From the NCBI GenBank assembly GCA_015658765.1, contig DQOE01000204.1:1-8953 (forward strand): 8,953 nt of DNA, in the 5' to 3' direction. Positions 1-6,451 of this stretch are shown one piece after another. The translations under genes were made by a program, and so were the position numbers. Each line of letters opens with the position of its first letter. The stretch's first letter is position 1. Source of the DNA: Verrucomicrobiota bacterium (lineage in GTDB: Bacteria > Verrucomicrobiota > Verrucomicrobiia > Limisphaerales > UBA1096). The notes beneath the pieces are model-generated. The model ran no database searches. It saw only the letters and a list, made by a program, of their open reading frames with translations, and was not told the origin of the DNA.

Positions 1-233
1 GCCCACTTGACGTTTTTGGCGGTCGACAAATCCACGTCCTCGGTGCCCTGCTTGAAATCGCCCGGCTCGAACTTGTCCGGCAGGCCGGTGGCCCCGGCGG
101 CGAACATGTTGCGGCCCAGTGTGTTGCCGCCCCATTGCGGCCAGTCCGCAGCGGCTGCAGCGCTGCCAAAAACACCGGCGGCAAGTCCAACCACCATTGC
201 TGTCTTCAGTTTTTTCATGCGTCGTTGATTCAT
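1..233 (-). CDS. Secreted PQQ-like beta-propeller protein, N-terminal part (runs off left edge)
   Basis: Minus-strand reading frame that enters the window at base 233 and stays open to base 1, so only about 77 N-terminal residues are visible. Two in-frame ATGs are possible, at 233 and 218. The first begins 4 bases after the stop of the upstream propeller gene, and neither has a clear Shine-Dalgarno. From the second ATG the protein opens MKKLKTAMVVGLAAG followed by an Ala-rich stretch, a typical Sec signal peptide, with likely cleavage just before ADWPQWGGNTLGRNM. That WPQWGG...GRNM block is the first-strand signature of PQQ-binding-like beta-propeller proteins common in Verrucomicrobiota and Planctomycetota (usually WPQWRGPN-type). 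The visible end, a LSTAKNVKW segment, fits the start of the first blade. It probably forms a tandem transcription unit with the large propeller gene upstream. Whether it is a true quinoprotein dehydrogenase or a structural BamB-like propeller cannot be decided from this fragment. Confidence 0.8.
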   Translation of the reverse strand, partial: MNQRRMKKLKTAMVVGLAAGVFGSAAAAADWPQWGGNTLGRNMFAAGATGLPDKFEPGDFKQGTEDVDLSTAKNVKW

Positions 234-237
234 CAGT

Positions 238-2532
238 TCATTCGTTGGGCGTCACTTTCACGTTGTCGATGTACACCGGCATCTGCGGCGAAAAGCCGAA
301 CAATCCCGGCGAGCCGCTCTTGTGAGCGTTGTCGTGCTTGAACTCCAGCAGCCAGCCTTCCGGCTCCGCCTCGCCCCTTGGCCAAGCCTTGGCGCGAACC
401 ATCCCGGAGCCGTCGTCGGCCACGTCAATGCGCGCCTTGAGCGTGTGCCACGTGTTGGCCTTCCAGCGGTAGTTCGGCGGTGAGCCGCGTTCCGGCACGC
501 GGATGCGGTCGAGGTTCGAGTTGATCTCGATTTTTTGCTCGTTGCCTTTCAGCACGATGTAGTAGCGCTGGTTGATAATGCCGACGTCGGACATCTTTCT
601 CCGCCGACCGTCGGTGAGCACGTCGGCCTGGACTGTGTAGTTGCTCATGTTTTGTTCGCCGATGAACACCGTGGCGCGTTGAAGCCGCTTGTTGTCGATC
701 GTCTTGCGCAGCACGTTGGAGCCGTCCCTCTCGCGCACCTCAAACTTGAACCGCGCCCCGATCCACGGCAGCGGCGGGTAGGCGAACTTCACGCCGGCAT
801 CGGCCAGGCTGTCTTCGGTCAAATCAAAACCTTCAAAGTCTTCGCTGAGCGGCGGCGCTGGCAGCACGCGGCCACGGATCACGCCGGTCAACCCGCCAAG
901 CGTCGCCTTGAACGCCCCGGCGGAACTGATCATTTTTTCGTCGGCGACGATCTGGCCACGCTCATTGAACGAGGCGTTCATGCGGGCTTTCACCTTGGCC
1001 GTGGGCGGGATGTACGACTCCCACTTGAGCGTCGAGCCGTCCACTTCCTCGACGAGAAAACCGTTGGCGTCAATTTTGCGGGTGCGGAACGAGATCGCCT
1101 GGCCGGGCGCGAGCAGAATTTCCGACGGGACGATTTGCAACCGCGTGGCATTGCCTGGCTTGGGCCAGCGCTTGGCCTTGGGCGCCTTGGCCAAGCCGCG
1201 GCTTTTTCCGGCTTTGCCGAAGCAATAAAGTTTCTTCGTCGTCTGCACGTAAATCTTGCCGTTGTAAACCGACGGCGTGCCGAAACAGCGCCCGTCGAGC
1301 ACGGCGTGGGAGAGAATCTTGGCTTCTTTTTTGCCCGGTTTTATTACGTAAAATGCGCCGTGAGCGCCGGTGGCCTCGCCGCCGCCGCCGGGGTTCTCGA
1401 GCATCGGCACGTAGAGCTTGCCGTCCGCGAAAAGCGGCGAGGCGTTGCGCTGCTCGATGCCAAGCTTGATCTTCCAGTTCTCCTTGCCGCTCCGGATGTT
1501 GAGGCTGTGCAACTCGCCCTTTTCGGCGACGACATAAATGGTGTCACCGACAAGGATCGGCGAGCTGGTGGAGGTCGAGATGTTCGCGGTCCAAAGCTCG
1601 ACCTGTTTGCGCTCCACGATGACCGGGTTGGCATCCGTCGGCTGCACGTGCGGAATTTTCAAGCCAACCATTTGGCCCGGCTCGTACGGTGTCCCGTAAA
1701 TCGCGGCGGCGATGTCGTTGTTGTAAACGACGACCGAGGCGTTGATGCCGGCCTTGAAGAGTGGCACCTGCCAGATCGCCTCGCCGGTGCGAGCGTTGGC
1801 GCAGACCACGCTGCCGTCGCCGGTGGTCGCGTAAAAGACACGCCTGCCGTCGAGCCAGCCAAGCGCCGGCGAGGAGAAGCAACTGTCCTTGGGCCGGCTC
1901 CCCGGCTTGGCCGCCCAGACGAGTTCGCCGGTGAGTTTGTCGAACCCGTAAAAGCGATCCCACGGCGGGCCTTGCGCGCCCCAGTTGGCCATGATGCCGC
2001 GGGTGATGACCAAGTCGCGATCGACGACCGGCGTGGCGGTGCGGCCGTTCGGGAACGTCATCCGGCCCAGCGCCTCCATCAGCGAATGCTGCCAGAGCAT
2101 TTCGCCGTCCGGCGTGAACGACGCGAAGAGCCCCTGCGTGCCTTGGAAGAACAAGTTGCCGGTCTCGGGATCGATCGTCGGGCTCGAGGCGGAGTAGCGC
2201 GTGTAAATAATGTCGCTCAGGAAATCATTGAACTTGTGCTCCCAAAGTTTCTCGCCGGTGTCGGCGTCAAAACAAAATACACCCTCCTGCAAGTTCGCGC
2301 CTTCGCCGAGATGGCCGACGACGAAAATCCGGCCGTTGGCCACCGTCGGCGTGGAGCGCCCGGGCAGATCGACCGTCCAGAGCGCGTCTTCTGTTTTGAT
2401 GGAGTCCGGTAATTTTTTCTCGAGCGAAACGCCCGTCTGCAGTGGCCCGCGCATGTGGAGCCAACCCTCTACCGGGGCAGCCATCGCCACAGCAGCGGTG
2501 AGGCCCAATAAGGCTGTAAGTAGGTTTTTCAT
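238..2532 (-). CDS. Secreted PQQ-like beta-propeller repeat protein with C-terminal jelly-roll-like domain
   Basis: A 764-residue protein. It has a Sec signal peptide (MKNLLTALLGLTAAVAMA, about residues 1-18), then GWLHMRGP...G.S.EKKLP, the opening motif of this PVC propeller family. Several propeller blades follow, with repeated aromatic and G-[EK]-x-[LIV]-W motifs (DADTGEKLWEH, DKLTGELVWAA, NARTGEAIWQV, NIRSGKENWKI). A linker around residues 440-460 (GKSRGLAKAPKAKRWPKPG) leads to a middle region. From about residue 560 (PLSEDFEGFD) the C-terminal part resembles a LamG/DUF1080-type jelly roll, ending VYIDNVKVTPNE. It probably acts outside the cytoplasmic membrane on sugars or polymers; the substrate is unknown and PQQ binding is not proven. 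The ATG at 2532 has an AAGGA 7 bases upstream (2540-2544). Two copies of the CTTGGCCAAG palindrome lie inside the gene, at residues 446-449 and 716-719. The gene follows glgC after 167 bases holding an AT-rich inverted repeat. Confidence 0.88.
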   Translation of the reverse strand: MKNLLTALLGLTAAVAMAAPVEGWLHMRGPLQTGVSLEKKLPDSIKTEDALWTVDLPGRSTPTVANGRIFVVGHLGEGANLQEGVFCFDADTGEKLWEHKFNDFLSDIIYTRYSASSPTIDPETGNLFFQGTQGLFASFTPDGEMLWQHSLMEALGRMTFPNGRTATPVVDRDLVITRGIMANWGAQGPPWDRFYGFDKLTGELVWAAKPGSRPKDSCFSSPALGWLDGRRVFYATTGDGSVVCANARTGEAIWQVPLFKAGINASVVVYNNDIAAAIYGTPYEPGQMVGLKIPHVQPTDANPVIVERKQVELWTANISTSTSSPILVGDTIYVVAEKGELHSLNIRSGKENWKIKLGIEQRNASPLFADGKLYVPMLENPGGGGEATGAHGAFYVIKPGKKEAKILSHAVLDGRCFGTPSVYNGKIYVQTTKKLYCFGKAGKSRGLAKAPKAKRWPKPGNATRLQIVPSEILLAPGQAISFRTRKIDANGFLVEEVDGSTLKWESYIPPTAKVKARMNASFNERGQIVADEKMISSAGAFKATLGGLTGVIRGRVLPAPPLSEDFEGFDLTEDSLADAGVKFAYPPLPWIGARFKFEVRERDGSNVLRKTIDNKRLQRATVFIGEQNMSNYTVQADVLTDGRRRKMSDVGIINQRYYIVLKGNEQKIEINSNLDRIRVPERGSPPNYRWKANTWHTLKARIDVADDGSGMVRAKAWPRGEAEPEGWLLEFKHDNAHKSGSPGLFGFSPQMPVYIDNVKVTPNE
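377..386. repeat. CTTGGCCAAG palindrome, intragenic copy in propeller gene
   Basis: Perfect 10-bp core inside the 238-2532 gene, read on the minus strand as Ala-Trp-Pro-Arg (residues 716-719). It sits in a Gly/Glu/Pro-rich loop between strands of the C-terminal domain. Confidence 0.8.
1186..1195. repeat. CTTGGCCAAG palindrome, second intragenic copy in propeller gene
   Basis: Perfect 10-bp core, read in a different frame from the copy at 377 (Gly-Leu-Ala-Lys, residues 446-449). It lies in the basic linker after the propeller. A partial copy, CTTGGCCTTG, starts 15 bases to its left at 1171. Confidence 0.8.
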
Positions 2533-2539
2533 CTGAAAA

Positions 2540-2544
2540 TCCTT
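2540..2544 (-). promoter_or_regulatory. Ribosome binding site of the large propeller gene
   Basis: AAGGA on the minus strand, 7 bases before the ATG at 2532. It is one of only two convincing Shine-Dalgarno sequences in this window and supports the chosen start. Confidence 0.6.
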
Positions 2545-2633
2545 GAAAAATCCCGCTTGGCCCAGCCAATCCGGGGTGAATTGACGGAAACCGAAACGGC
2601 GCGAAATCGTAGCTGGAAAGGTCGTCCATGCAA

Positions 2634-2661
2634 CAAAATAATACCTACACGTATTATTTTG
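2634..2661. promoter_or_regulatory. Perfect 11-bp AT-rich inverted repeat, candidate operator or hairpin
   Basis: CAAAATAATAC (2634-2644) and GTATTATTTTG (2651-2661) are exact reverse complements separated by the 6 bases CTACAC. This is an AT-rich island in GC-rich DNA. It lies 101 bases upstream of the propeller start codon (2532) and 38 bases after the glgC stop (2700), both on the minus strand. The symmetry suits a dimeric DNA-binding protein acting on the propeller gene promoter. It could instead form an RNA hairpin after glgC, but there is no clean U-tract and the stem is weak, so a classic intrinsic terminator is less likely. The structure is certain; the role is inference. Confidence 0.55.
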
Positions 2662-2675
2662 AGCCCCGCCGTCCT

Positions 2676-2691
2676 CCGCTTGGCCAAGCGG
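2676..2691. repeat. CTTGGCCAAG palindrome, longest copy (16-bp perfect palindrome)
   Basis: CCGCTTGGCCAAGCGG is a perfect 16-bp palindrome, 8 bases after the glgC stop codon. It is the most extended of six perfect copies of the CTTGGCCAAG core in the window. It has no loop and no following T-run, so it is not a standard terminator. Confidence 0.85.
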
Positions 2692-2699
2692 CCACCGGG

Positions 2700-4004
2700 T
2701 TAAATCACTGTGTCGTCCTGAATGACGGCGTTTTTTGGGATGATCACGATGCCTTCGCGGATGAAATAGTTTTCGCCGTCGAAATGTTCCGGCTTGTCGT
2801 CGGGCGTGATGACACAGTTGGCGCCGATGCGGGCGTTTTTGTCGATGATGGCTTGCTCGATGCGGGTGTTCTCGCCGACACCGATGCGCGGAATGCCTTT
2901 TTCGTCACTCTCCGCCTTAGAGGCGTTCGTCTCGTAAAAGTCCGACCCCATCAACACCGAGCGGTGTACCCGGCAACCGGGCGAGATGAGACAGCGAACG
3001 CCGATCAGGCTTTGGCTGATTCGCGAGCGGTCGATGATGCACCCGTCGGAAATCACCGCTTGGTCGATGGCTGCGCCGTTGATCTTAGAAGCAGGCATGA
3101 AACGTGGCCGGGTGTAGATCGGCGTCTCCATCTGAAAGAAATCAAACTTGGGGACCGTGCTGACCATGTCCAGGTTTGCCTCGAAAAAGGATCGGATCGT
3201 TCCGATGTCCTCCCAGTATCCCTGATAGACGTGAGAGAAAACCCGGTGCGTCTCGATGGCGCGGGGGATGATGTGCTTGCCAAAGTCGGTCATCTCGTTG
3301 TCGAGCAGCTCGGTCAGCGTTGCCCGCTTGAAAATATAGATGCCCATCGACGCGAGGTAATGGTCGCCGCCCGCCTCGAGCCCCTGCTCGGCAACCTGCG
3401 CATCGGAGAGCCGGAGAGAGTCGAGCAACTCCGGCGTGCCGGGTTTCTCGACGAACCGGCTAATCCGGCCGTCCACGTCGTTGTGCATGATGCCGAACGC
3501 CTTGGCCAGTTCCCGGCCAACCGGGATGGTCGCCACGGTCAGTTCCGCCTCCTTTTCGATGTGCGCCGCGATGATGTCGCGGAAGTCCATCCGGTACAGT
3601 TGATCCCCGCTCAGGATCAGGAGGTGCTCAAAGTCGTTGTTCAGCAGGTGAATCAGGTTTTTGCGGACGGCGTCGGCCGTGCCCTGATACCACGTGTCGC
3701 TGGTCGGCGTCTGCTCGGCCGCCAATATCTCCACAAACCCGCGCGAAAAGTGGTCAAACTTGTACGAGTGCGAAACATGGCGGTGCAGCGAGGCGGAATT
3801 GAACTGCGTCAGCAGATAAATCTGGTTCAGCCGTGAGTTGATGCAGTTGGATATGGGGATGTCCACCAAGCGATACTTCCCGGCCAGCGGCACTGCCGGC
3901 TTCGAGCGCTCCTGGGTCAACGGGAACAGGCGTGCTCCCTGTCCGCCGCCCATCACGACGGCCAACACCCGTGCCTTCCCTGCTCTGGTGACTACCTCTG
4001 ACAT
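2700..4004 (-). CDS. glgC: Glucose-1-phosphate adenylyltransferase (ADP-glucose pyrophosphorylase)
   Basis: A 434-residue cytoplasmic enzyme making ADP-glucose from ATP and glucose-1-phosphate, the committed and usually allosterically controlled step of bacterial glycogen synthesis. The nucleotidyltransferase signature GGGQGARLFPLT is at residues 19-30, with RSKPAVPLAGKYRLVDIP at 33-50. WYQGTADAV is at 105-113. The catalytic aspartate lies in LSGDQLYRMD (D134, equivalent to E. coli GlgC D142), and FVEKP, carrying the glucose-1-phosphate-binding lysine, is near K187. The C-terminal third is a left-handed beta-helix ending IPKNAVIQDDTVI, giving full family length. The sequence KYRLVDIPISNCINS is of the plant/cyanobacteria-like type. 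The ATG at 4004 fits the family N-terminus but has no clear Shine-Dalgarno. No other glg gene is visible nearby. The upstream 104 bases contain two CTTGGCCAAG palindromes. Confidence 0.96.
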   Translation of the reverse strand: MSEVVTRAGKARVLAVVMGGGQGARLFPLTQERSKPAVPLAGKYRLVDIPISNCINSRLNQIYLLTQFNSASLHRHVSHSYKFDHFSRGFVEILAAEQTPTSDTWYQGTADAVRKNLIHLLNNDFEHLLILSGDQLYRMDFRDIIAAHIEKEAELTVATIPVGRELAKAFGIMHNDVDGRISRFVEKPGTPELLDSLRLSDAQVAEQGLEAGGDHYLASMGIYIFKRATLTELLDNEMTDFGKHIIPRAIETHRVFSHVYQGYWEDIGTIRSFFEANLDMVSTVPKFDFFQMETPIYTRPRFMPASKINGAAIDQAVISDGCIIDRSRISQSLIGVRCLISPGCRVHRSVLMGSDFYETNASKAESDEKGIPRIGVGENTRIEQAIIDKNARIGANCVITPDDKPEHFDGENYFIREGIVIIPKNAVIQDDTVI

Positions 4005-4037
4005 TACGGATGAACGAATGAACCGCGTTGGTTCTAC

Positions 4038-4049
4038 GCTTGGCCAAGC
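4038..4049. repeat. CTTGGCCAAG palindrome upstream of glgC
   Basis: GCTTGGCCAAGC, a 12-bp perfect palindrome 34 bases upstream of the glgC start codon. Together with the next three bases it forms a 13-base direct repeat (CTTGGCCAAGCTG) with the copy 36 bases further on. Confidence 0.8.
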
Positions 4050-4074
4050 TGAAGTTCAAGCAGGTTACGTCCCC

Positions 4075-4084
4075 CTTGGCCAAG
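4075..4084. repeat. CTTGGCCAAG palindrome, second copy in the glgC upstream gap
   Basis: Perfect 10-bp core in the 104-base gap between the FlgL-like ORF stop (4109) and glgC. It is exactly 36 bases from the copy at 4039 and shares CTTGGCCAAGCTG with it. Confidence 0.8.
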
Positions 4085-4108
4085 CTGCGAAGTGGTGCCG
4101 GCCGGCGC

Positions 4109-4519
4109 TCAGTCGACGGCCTTGAACGAATCTTGCTGGATGAAGTTGCGGTTATCAACCAACGCCCGGTGCAGGGCGTATTGAATGTTGCCCAGCTTGT
4201 CGACGGTGCTCATGGATTTGCCGTCTTCGCCCTCGATGTCAGCGGCCTGGGCCTGGGCGGTATCGAGCATCATCTGGTTGGCGGACACTTCGCCGATGTG
4301 CTGAATCAAGTGCTCGGCATCCTTTCGCAATGCCGGGATGTCCCGCTCGACGATGGCCTCCTTCTCGTTGGCCAAAAGATTGTCGCGCAGGGAAATCAGG
4401 TTGCCGAACAGGTCGCCGCCCGTCCGGAAATCCTTCACCAAACCAATCGCACCGGTGGTTTCAGTGTTCTCACCGGGAATGTCGGTCGTCACCGTGAAAC
4501 CACTGCCGAGATCCTCCAC
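4109..4519 (-). CDS. FlgL-like C-terminal fragment (possible pseudogene)
   Basis: A 136-residue ORF from a GTG at 4519. The reading frame remains open upstream, and its recognisable sequence starts earlier: KITEVNYQGTTDAAVEDLGSG, from about 4561. That gives the order of a flagellar hook-filament junction protein (FlgL) from its middle onward: the I-x-x-V-x-YQG block, a T-V-x-x-DIPGEN loop, then GGDLFGNLISLRDNL, the helical DIPALRKDAEHLIQHIGEVSANQMMLDTA, and a C-terminal helix ending ALHRALVDNRNFIQQDSF. FlgL is usually about 300 residues with an N-terminal coiled-coil half, and that half is absent here. The upstream DNA is the intact sugar dehydrogenase. No ATG, GTG or TTG exists in frame between 4520 and the upstream stop, so the start is either GTG 4519 (cutting into the homologous block) or a rare codon such as ATC at 4558. 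No flagellar neighbours are seen. It is probably a decayed remnant; the FlgL assignment is from motif memory and moderate. Confidence 0.5.
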   Translation of the reverse strand: MEDLGSGFTVTTDIPGENTETTGAIGLVKDFRTGGDLFGNLISLRDNLLANEKEAIVERDIPALRKDAEHLIQHIGEVSANQMMLDTAQAQAADIEGEDGKSMSTVDKLGNIQYALHRALVDNRNFIQQDSFKAVD

Positions 4520-4586
4520 GGCGGCATCGGTGGTGCCTTGATAGTTGACCTCGGTGATTTTCCCTCTGGCACCTTTTTTTCGCCCG

Positions 4587-4596
4587 CCTGGCCAAG
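4587..4596. repeat. Degenerate copy of the CTTGGCCAAG palindrome at a gene junction
   Basis: One mismatch from the core (minus strand CTTGGCCAGG), immediately after the TAA of the sugar dehydrogenase and before the FlgL-like fragment. Read on the minus strand, the 17 bases 4596-4580 match the plus-strand copy at 7556-7572 at 16 of 17 positions (CTTGGCCARGCGGGCGA), so the similarity extends beyond the palindrome. Confidence 0.65.
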
Positions 4597-5826
4597 TTAC
4601 TCGGCGACGAGTTGCAGGATGCCCCCCAGCGGGTCGCGTTTTGTCGGCGGGTTTGACACCAGCGGCAGCAGGTACAGTTCGCCCTCGGCATCCTCACCAA
4701 AACTGGCGATCTGGTAAATTTTGCCCTGCTGCTGGTGGATGGTGCCGTGCTCGGTCGCCTTGCCGTCTTTTTGGCGAACGGCAAAAATCAGGCCGGTGAC
4801 GAAGTCGCCGTAAACGTACGCTCCCCGCAGCGCCGGAATCGCCTTGCCACGATAGACGTAGCCGCCGGTGATGCTCACACCGTAGCCGTGCCCGGGAAAC
4901 TTGCTCTCCTTCTCCACGCCGGCGTGGTGCGCGTACTCGATCACCGGGTCGATCCAGTCTCCCTTGGCCGGGCCGTCCTCCTTGAACTTGTGAAACGACT
5001 CGCGGATGTTCCAGCCGTAGTTGCCGCCGCGCGTGATGAGGTTGACCTCCTCCCACTTGTTCTGCCCGACGTCCGCCGCCCAGAGGTCGTGGGTCTCGCG
5101 GTCGAAACTCATGCGCCAGACGTTGCGCAGGCCGTACGCCCAAATCTCCCCGCGCGTGTCGTCCTTGCGCCCGGCGAACGGGTTGTCCGCCGGGATGCCG
5201 TACGCCAGCTTGCCGGTGCGGGTATCAACGTCGATGCGGAAAATCTTGCCCAGCATCGTGCCCAGGTTTTGCGCGTTGTCATGCGGGTCGTTGGCCTTGC
5301 CGCCGTCGCCCGAGGCGATGTAAAGCTTGCCGTCCGGCCCGAACAAAATCACGCCGCCGTTGTGGTTCCAGTACGGCTGCGGGAACTCGAGCAGGATGCG
5401 CTCCGACTTCATGTCGGCCCGGTTCGGGTGCGCCTTGGCCACGGTGAACTCGCTGACGACACTGCGCTTGGGCTCCTGCTGCGAGTAGTAAACGTAAAAC
5501 TTCCCGTTGGCCGCAAACTGGGGATGGAACGCCATGCCCAGCAGCCCCTCCTCGTTTTCGCGCCACGGCTTGCGCTCGCTGATGTCAAAAAACACTTCGC
5601 GCTTGGGCTTGGCCGCGTTTTTGTCCTTCGGCAAAATGATGATGGCCCCGCCTTGCTCGAGGCAGAACAACCGCCCGGAACCGTCCGGAGCCGTCTCAAG
5701 CCAAAGCGGACGAGTCGATTCGAGCCCCTCCCAAACCGGCTTCAGCCCGACCTTGGGCAGTTCCGCCCGGGTGGCGGCCAATCCGACCACCAGCGATAAT
5801 CCAACAGAGAAAAAACGCAATTGCAT
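4597..5826 (-). CDS. Secreted PQQ-dependent sugar dehydrogenase (glucose/sorbosone dehydrogenase family)
   Basis: About 409 residues from the ATG at 5826. That start gives a clean Sec signal peptide (MQLRFFSVGLSLVVGLAATRA), whereas a longer TTG start at 5856 only adds a charged, non-conserved tail. The mature part is a six-bladed soluble-GDH-type propeller. EEGLLGMAFHP is at residues 92-102. YWNHNGGVILFGPDGKLYIASGDGG is the hallmark block, its histidine (residue 155) matching the catalytic base of soluble glucose dehydrogenase. Later come AYGLRNVWRMSFD, AADVGQNKWEEVNLI, GGNYGWNIRE and GGYVYRGKAIPALRGAYVYGDF. Such enzymes oxidise sugars or aldoses outside the cytoplasmic membrane, passing electrons via PQQ. 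The true substrate is unknown, and many PVC members have no known sugar. It is transcribed divergently from the ECF sigma gene, with about 90 bases between the start codons. Confidence 0.9.
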   Translation of the reverse strand: MQLRFFSVGLSLVVGLAATRAELPKVGLKPVWEGLESTRPLWLETAPDGSGRLFCLEQGGAIIILPKDKNAAKPKREVFFDISERKPWRENEEGLLGMAFHPQFAANGKFYVYYSQQEPKRSVVSEFTVAKAHPNRADMKSERILLEFPQPYWNHNGGVILFGPDGKLYIASGDGGKANDPHDNAQNLGTMLGKIFRIDVDTRTGKLAYGIPADNPFAGRKDDTRGEIWAYGLRNVWRMSFDRETHDLWAADVGQNKWEEVNLITRGGNYGWNIRESFHKFKEDGPAKGDWIDPVIEYAHHAGVEKESKFPGHGYGVSITGGYVYRGKAIPALRGAYVYGDFVTGLIFAVRQKDGKATEHGTIHQQQGKIYQIASFGEDAEGELYLLPLVSNPPTKRDPLGGILQLVAE

Positions 5827-5916
5827 GCGCGGAGTAAACTTGCTGAAGTCGCCCAAGTCAATCAGTTGGGTAAAAGGCGATGTCAGGATTCGTCGTCGTC
5901 AACCGTTCTTTTTATA
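5827..5916. promoter_or_regulatory. Divergent intergenic region between sugar dehydrogenase and sigma operon
   Basis: About 90 bases between two divergent start codons must hold the promoters of both units. I see no convincing -35/-10 pair in either direction. TTATAG at 5912-5917 resembles a -10 element but overlaps the chosen GTG start. CCCAA/TTGGG arms (5852-5856 and 5866-5870) are too short to call an operator. Confidence 0.35.
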
Positions 5917-6438
5917 GTGGCGCTTTCTGAACAGGACATTTTGAAGCGGCTGATGAGCCAGCGCGACCGCGTATCGGCAGCGGCCTGGCTGGTCGTCCGG
6001 GACGCGCACACGGCCGAGGATATTTTTCAAAATGTCGCCCTCAAGGCGATGAGCAAGCCGATCTGCTTCGAGACCGACGGCGCGCTGCTTTCGTGGGCGT
6101 TTATCACCGCCCGGCGCGAGGGCATCGACTGGCTGCGCCGCCGGAAGAACGAGCCGGTGATTCTCGACGAAACGCTCCTCGAGCAACTGGAGCGGGAGTG
6201 GGCGGATGAAGCGCTTGGCCAGGCCGGTGGCCGAAGCCAGGCGCTGCGCGACTGCCTCGAGGATTTGCCGGCCAAGTCGCGTGACCTGCTCAAGCGGCGC
6301 TACTTCGACGGACACGCCTGCGAGGCGGTGGCGGAGCAACTCGGCGCCCGGCTCGACGCGATTTACAAACGGCTCTCCCGGCTGCATCAGGCCTTGAAAA
6401 AGTGTATCGAAACCAAGCTGGAACAGCCGGCCGGCTGA
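5917..6438 (+). CDS. ECF sigma-70 family RNA polymerase sigma factor (PVC type)
   Basis: 173 residues from a GTG at 5917. This start gives ALSEQDILKRLMSQRDRVSAA, the complete first helix of region 2; a TTG at 5821 would add 32 unconserved residues and an ATG at 5953 would cut into the helix. Region 2 reads WLVVRDAHTAEDIFQNVALKAM (about residues 24-45), then LLSWAFITARREGIDWLRRRK. A linker of about 40 residues is followed by region 4: LEDLPAKSRDLLKRRYFDGHACEAVAEQLGARLDAIYKRLSRLHQALKKCI, a helix-turn-helix that would read the -35 element. This is the short extracytoplasmic-function class typical of Planctomycetota and Verrucomicrobiota. The FecR-like gene starts 13 bases after the stop, so the pair is likely co-transcribed, with FecR as regulator. 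The linker contains Leu-Gly-Gln-Ala (100-103), encoded by a one-mismatch copy of the window's palindrome. Confidence 0.9.
   Translation: MALSEQDILKRLMSQRDRVSAAAWLVVRDAHTAEDIFQNVALKAMSKPICFETDGALLSWAFITARREGIDWLRRRKNEPVILDETLLEQLEREWADEALGQAGGRSQALRDCLEDLPAKSRDLLKRRYFDGHACEAVAEQLGARLDAIYKRLSRLHQALKKCIETKLEQPAG
6214..6223. repeat. Degenerate palindrome copy in the first sigma gene
   Basis: CTTGGCCAGG, one mismatch from the palindromic core, read in frame as Leu-Gly-Gln plus the first base of Ala. It sits in the variable linker between sigma regions 2 and 4. Confidence 0.6.
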
Positions 6439-6451
6439 ACTATTTCAAAAA

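Noticed and set aside
535..2412. 625-codon open frame on the plus strand opposite the large propeller gene
   Set aside because: It is the antisense mirror of a well-supported gene in GC-rich DNA. Its composition (Val/Ala/Asp/Arg-rich, no domain pattern) is typical of such shadows.
2676..2691. Palindrome as intrinsic terminator of glgC
   Set aside because: There is no loop and no downstream T-run, and the same core occurs inside coding sequences, so a terminator role does not explain it.
2628..3836. 402-codon plus-strand frame opposite glgC
   Set aside because: glgC motifs are unambiguous on the minus strand; this frame shows no recognisable domain.
4735..5799. 354-codon plus-strand frame opposite the sugar dehydrogenase
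   Set aside because: Antisense shadow of a conserved enzyme with no family features of its own.
5852..5870. CCCAA/TTGGG inverted repeat in the divergent intergenic region as an operator
   Set aside because: Only 5 bp per arm with a 9-base spacer, easily met by chance; no second copy nearby.
5821..5916. Longer first sigma factor starting at TTG 5821
   Set aside because: It adds 32 residues that do not fit the family and would use the divergent promoter region. GTG 5917 gives the usual first helix.
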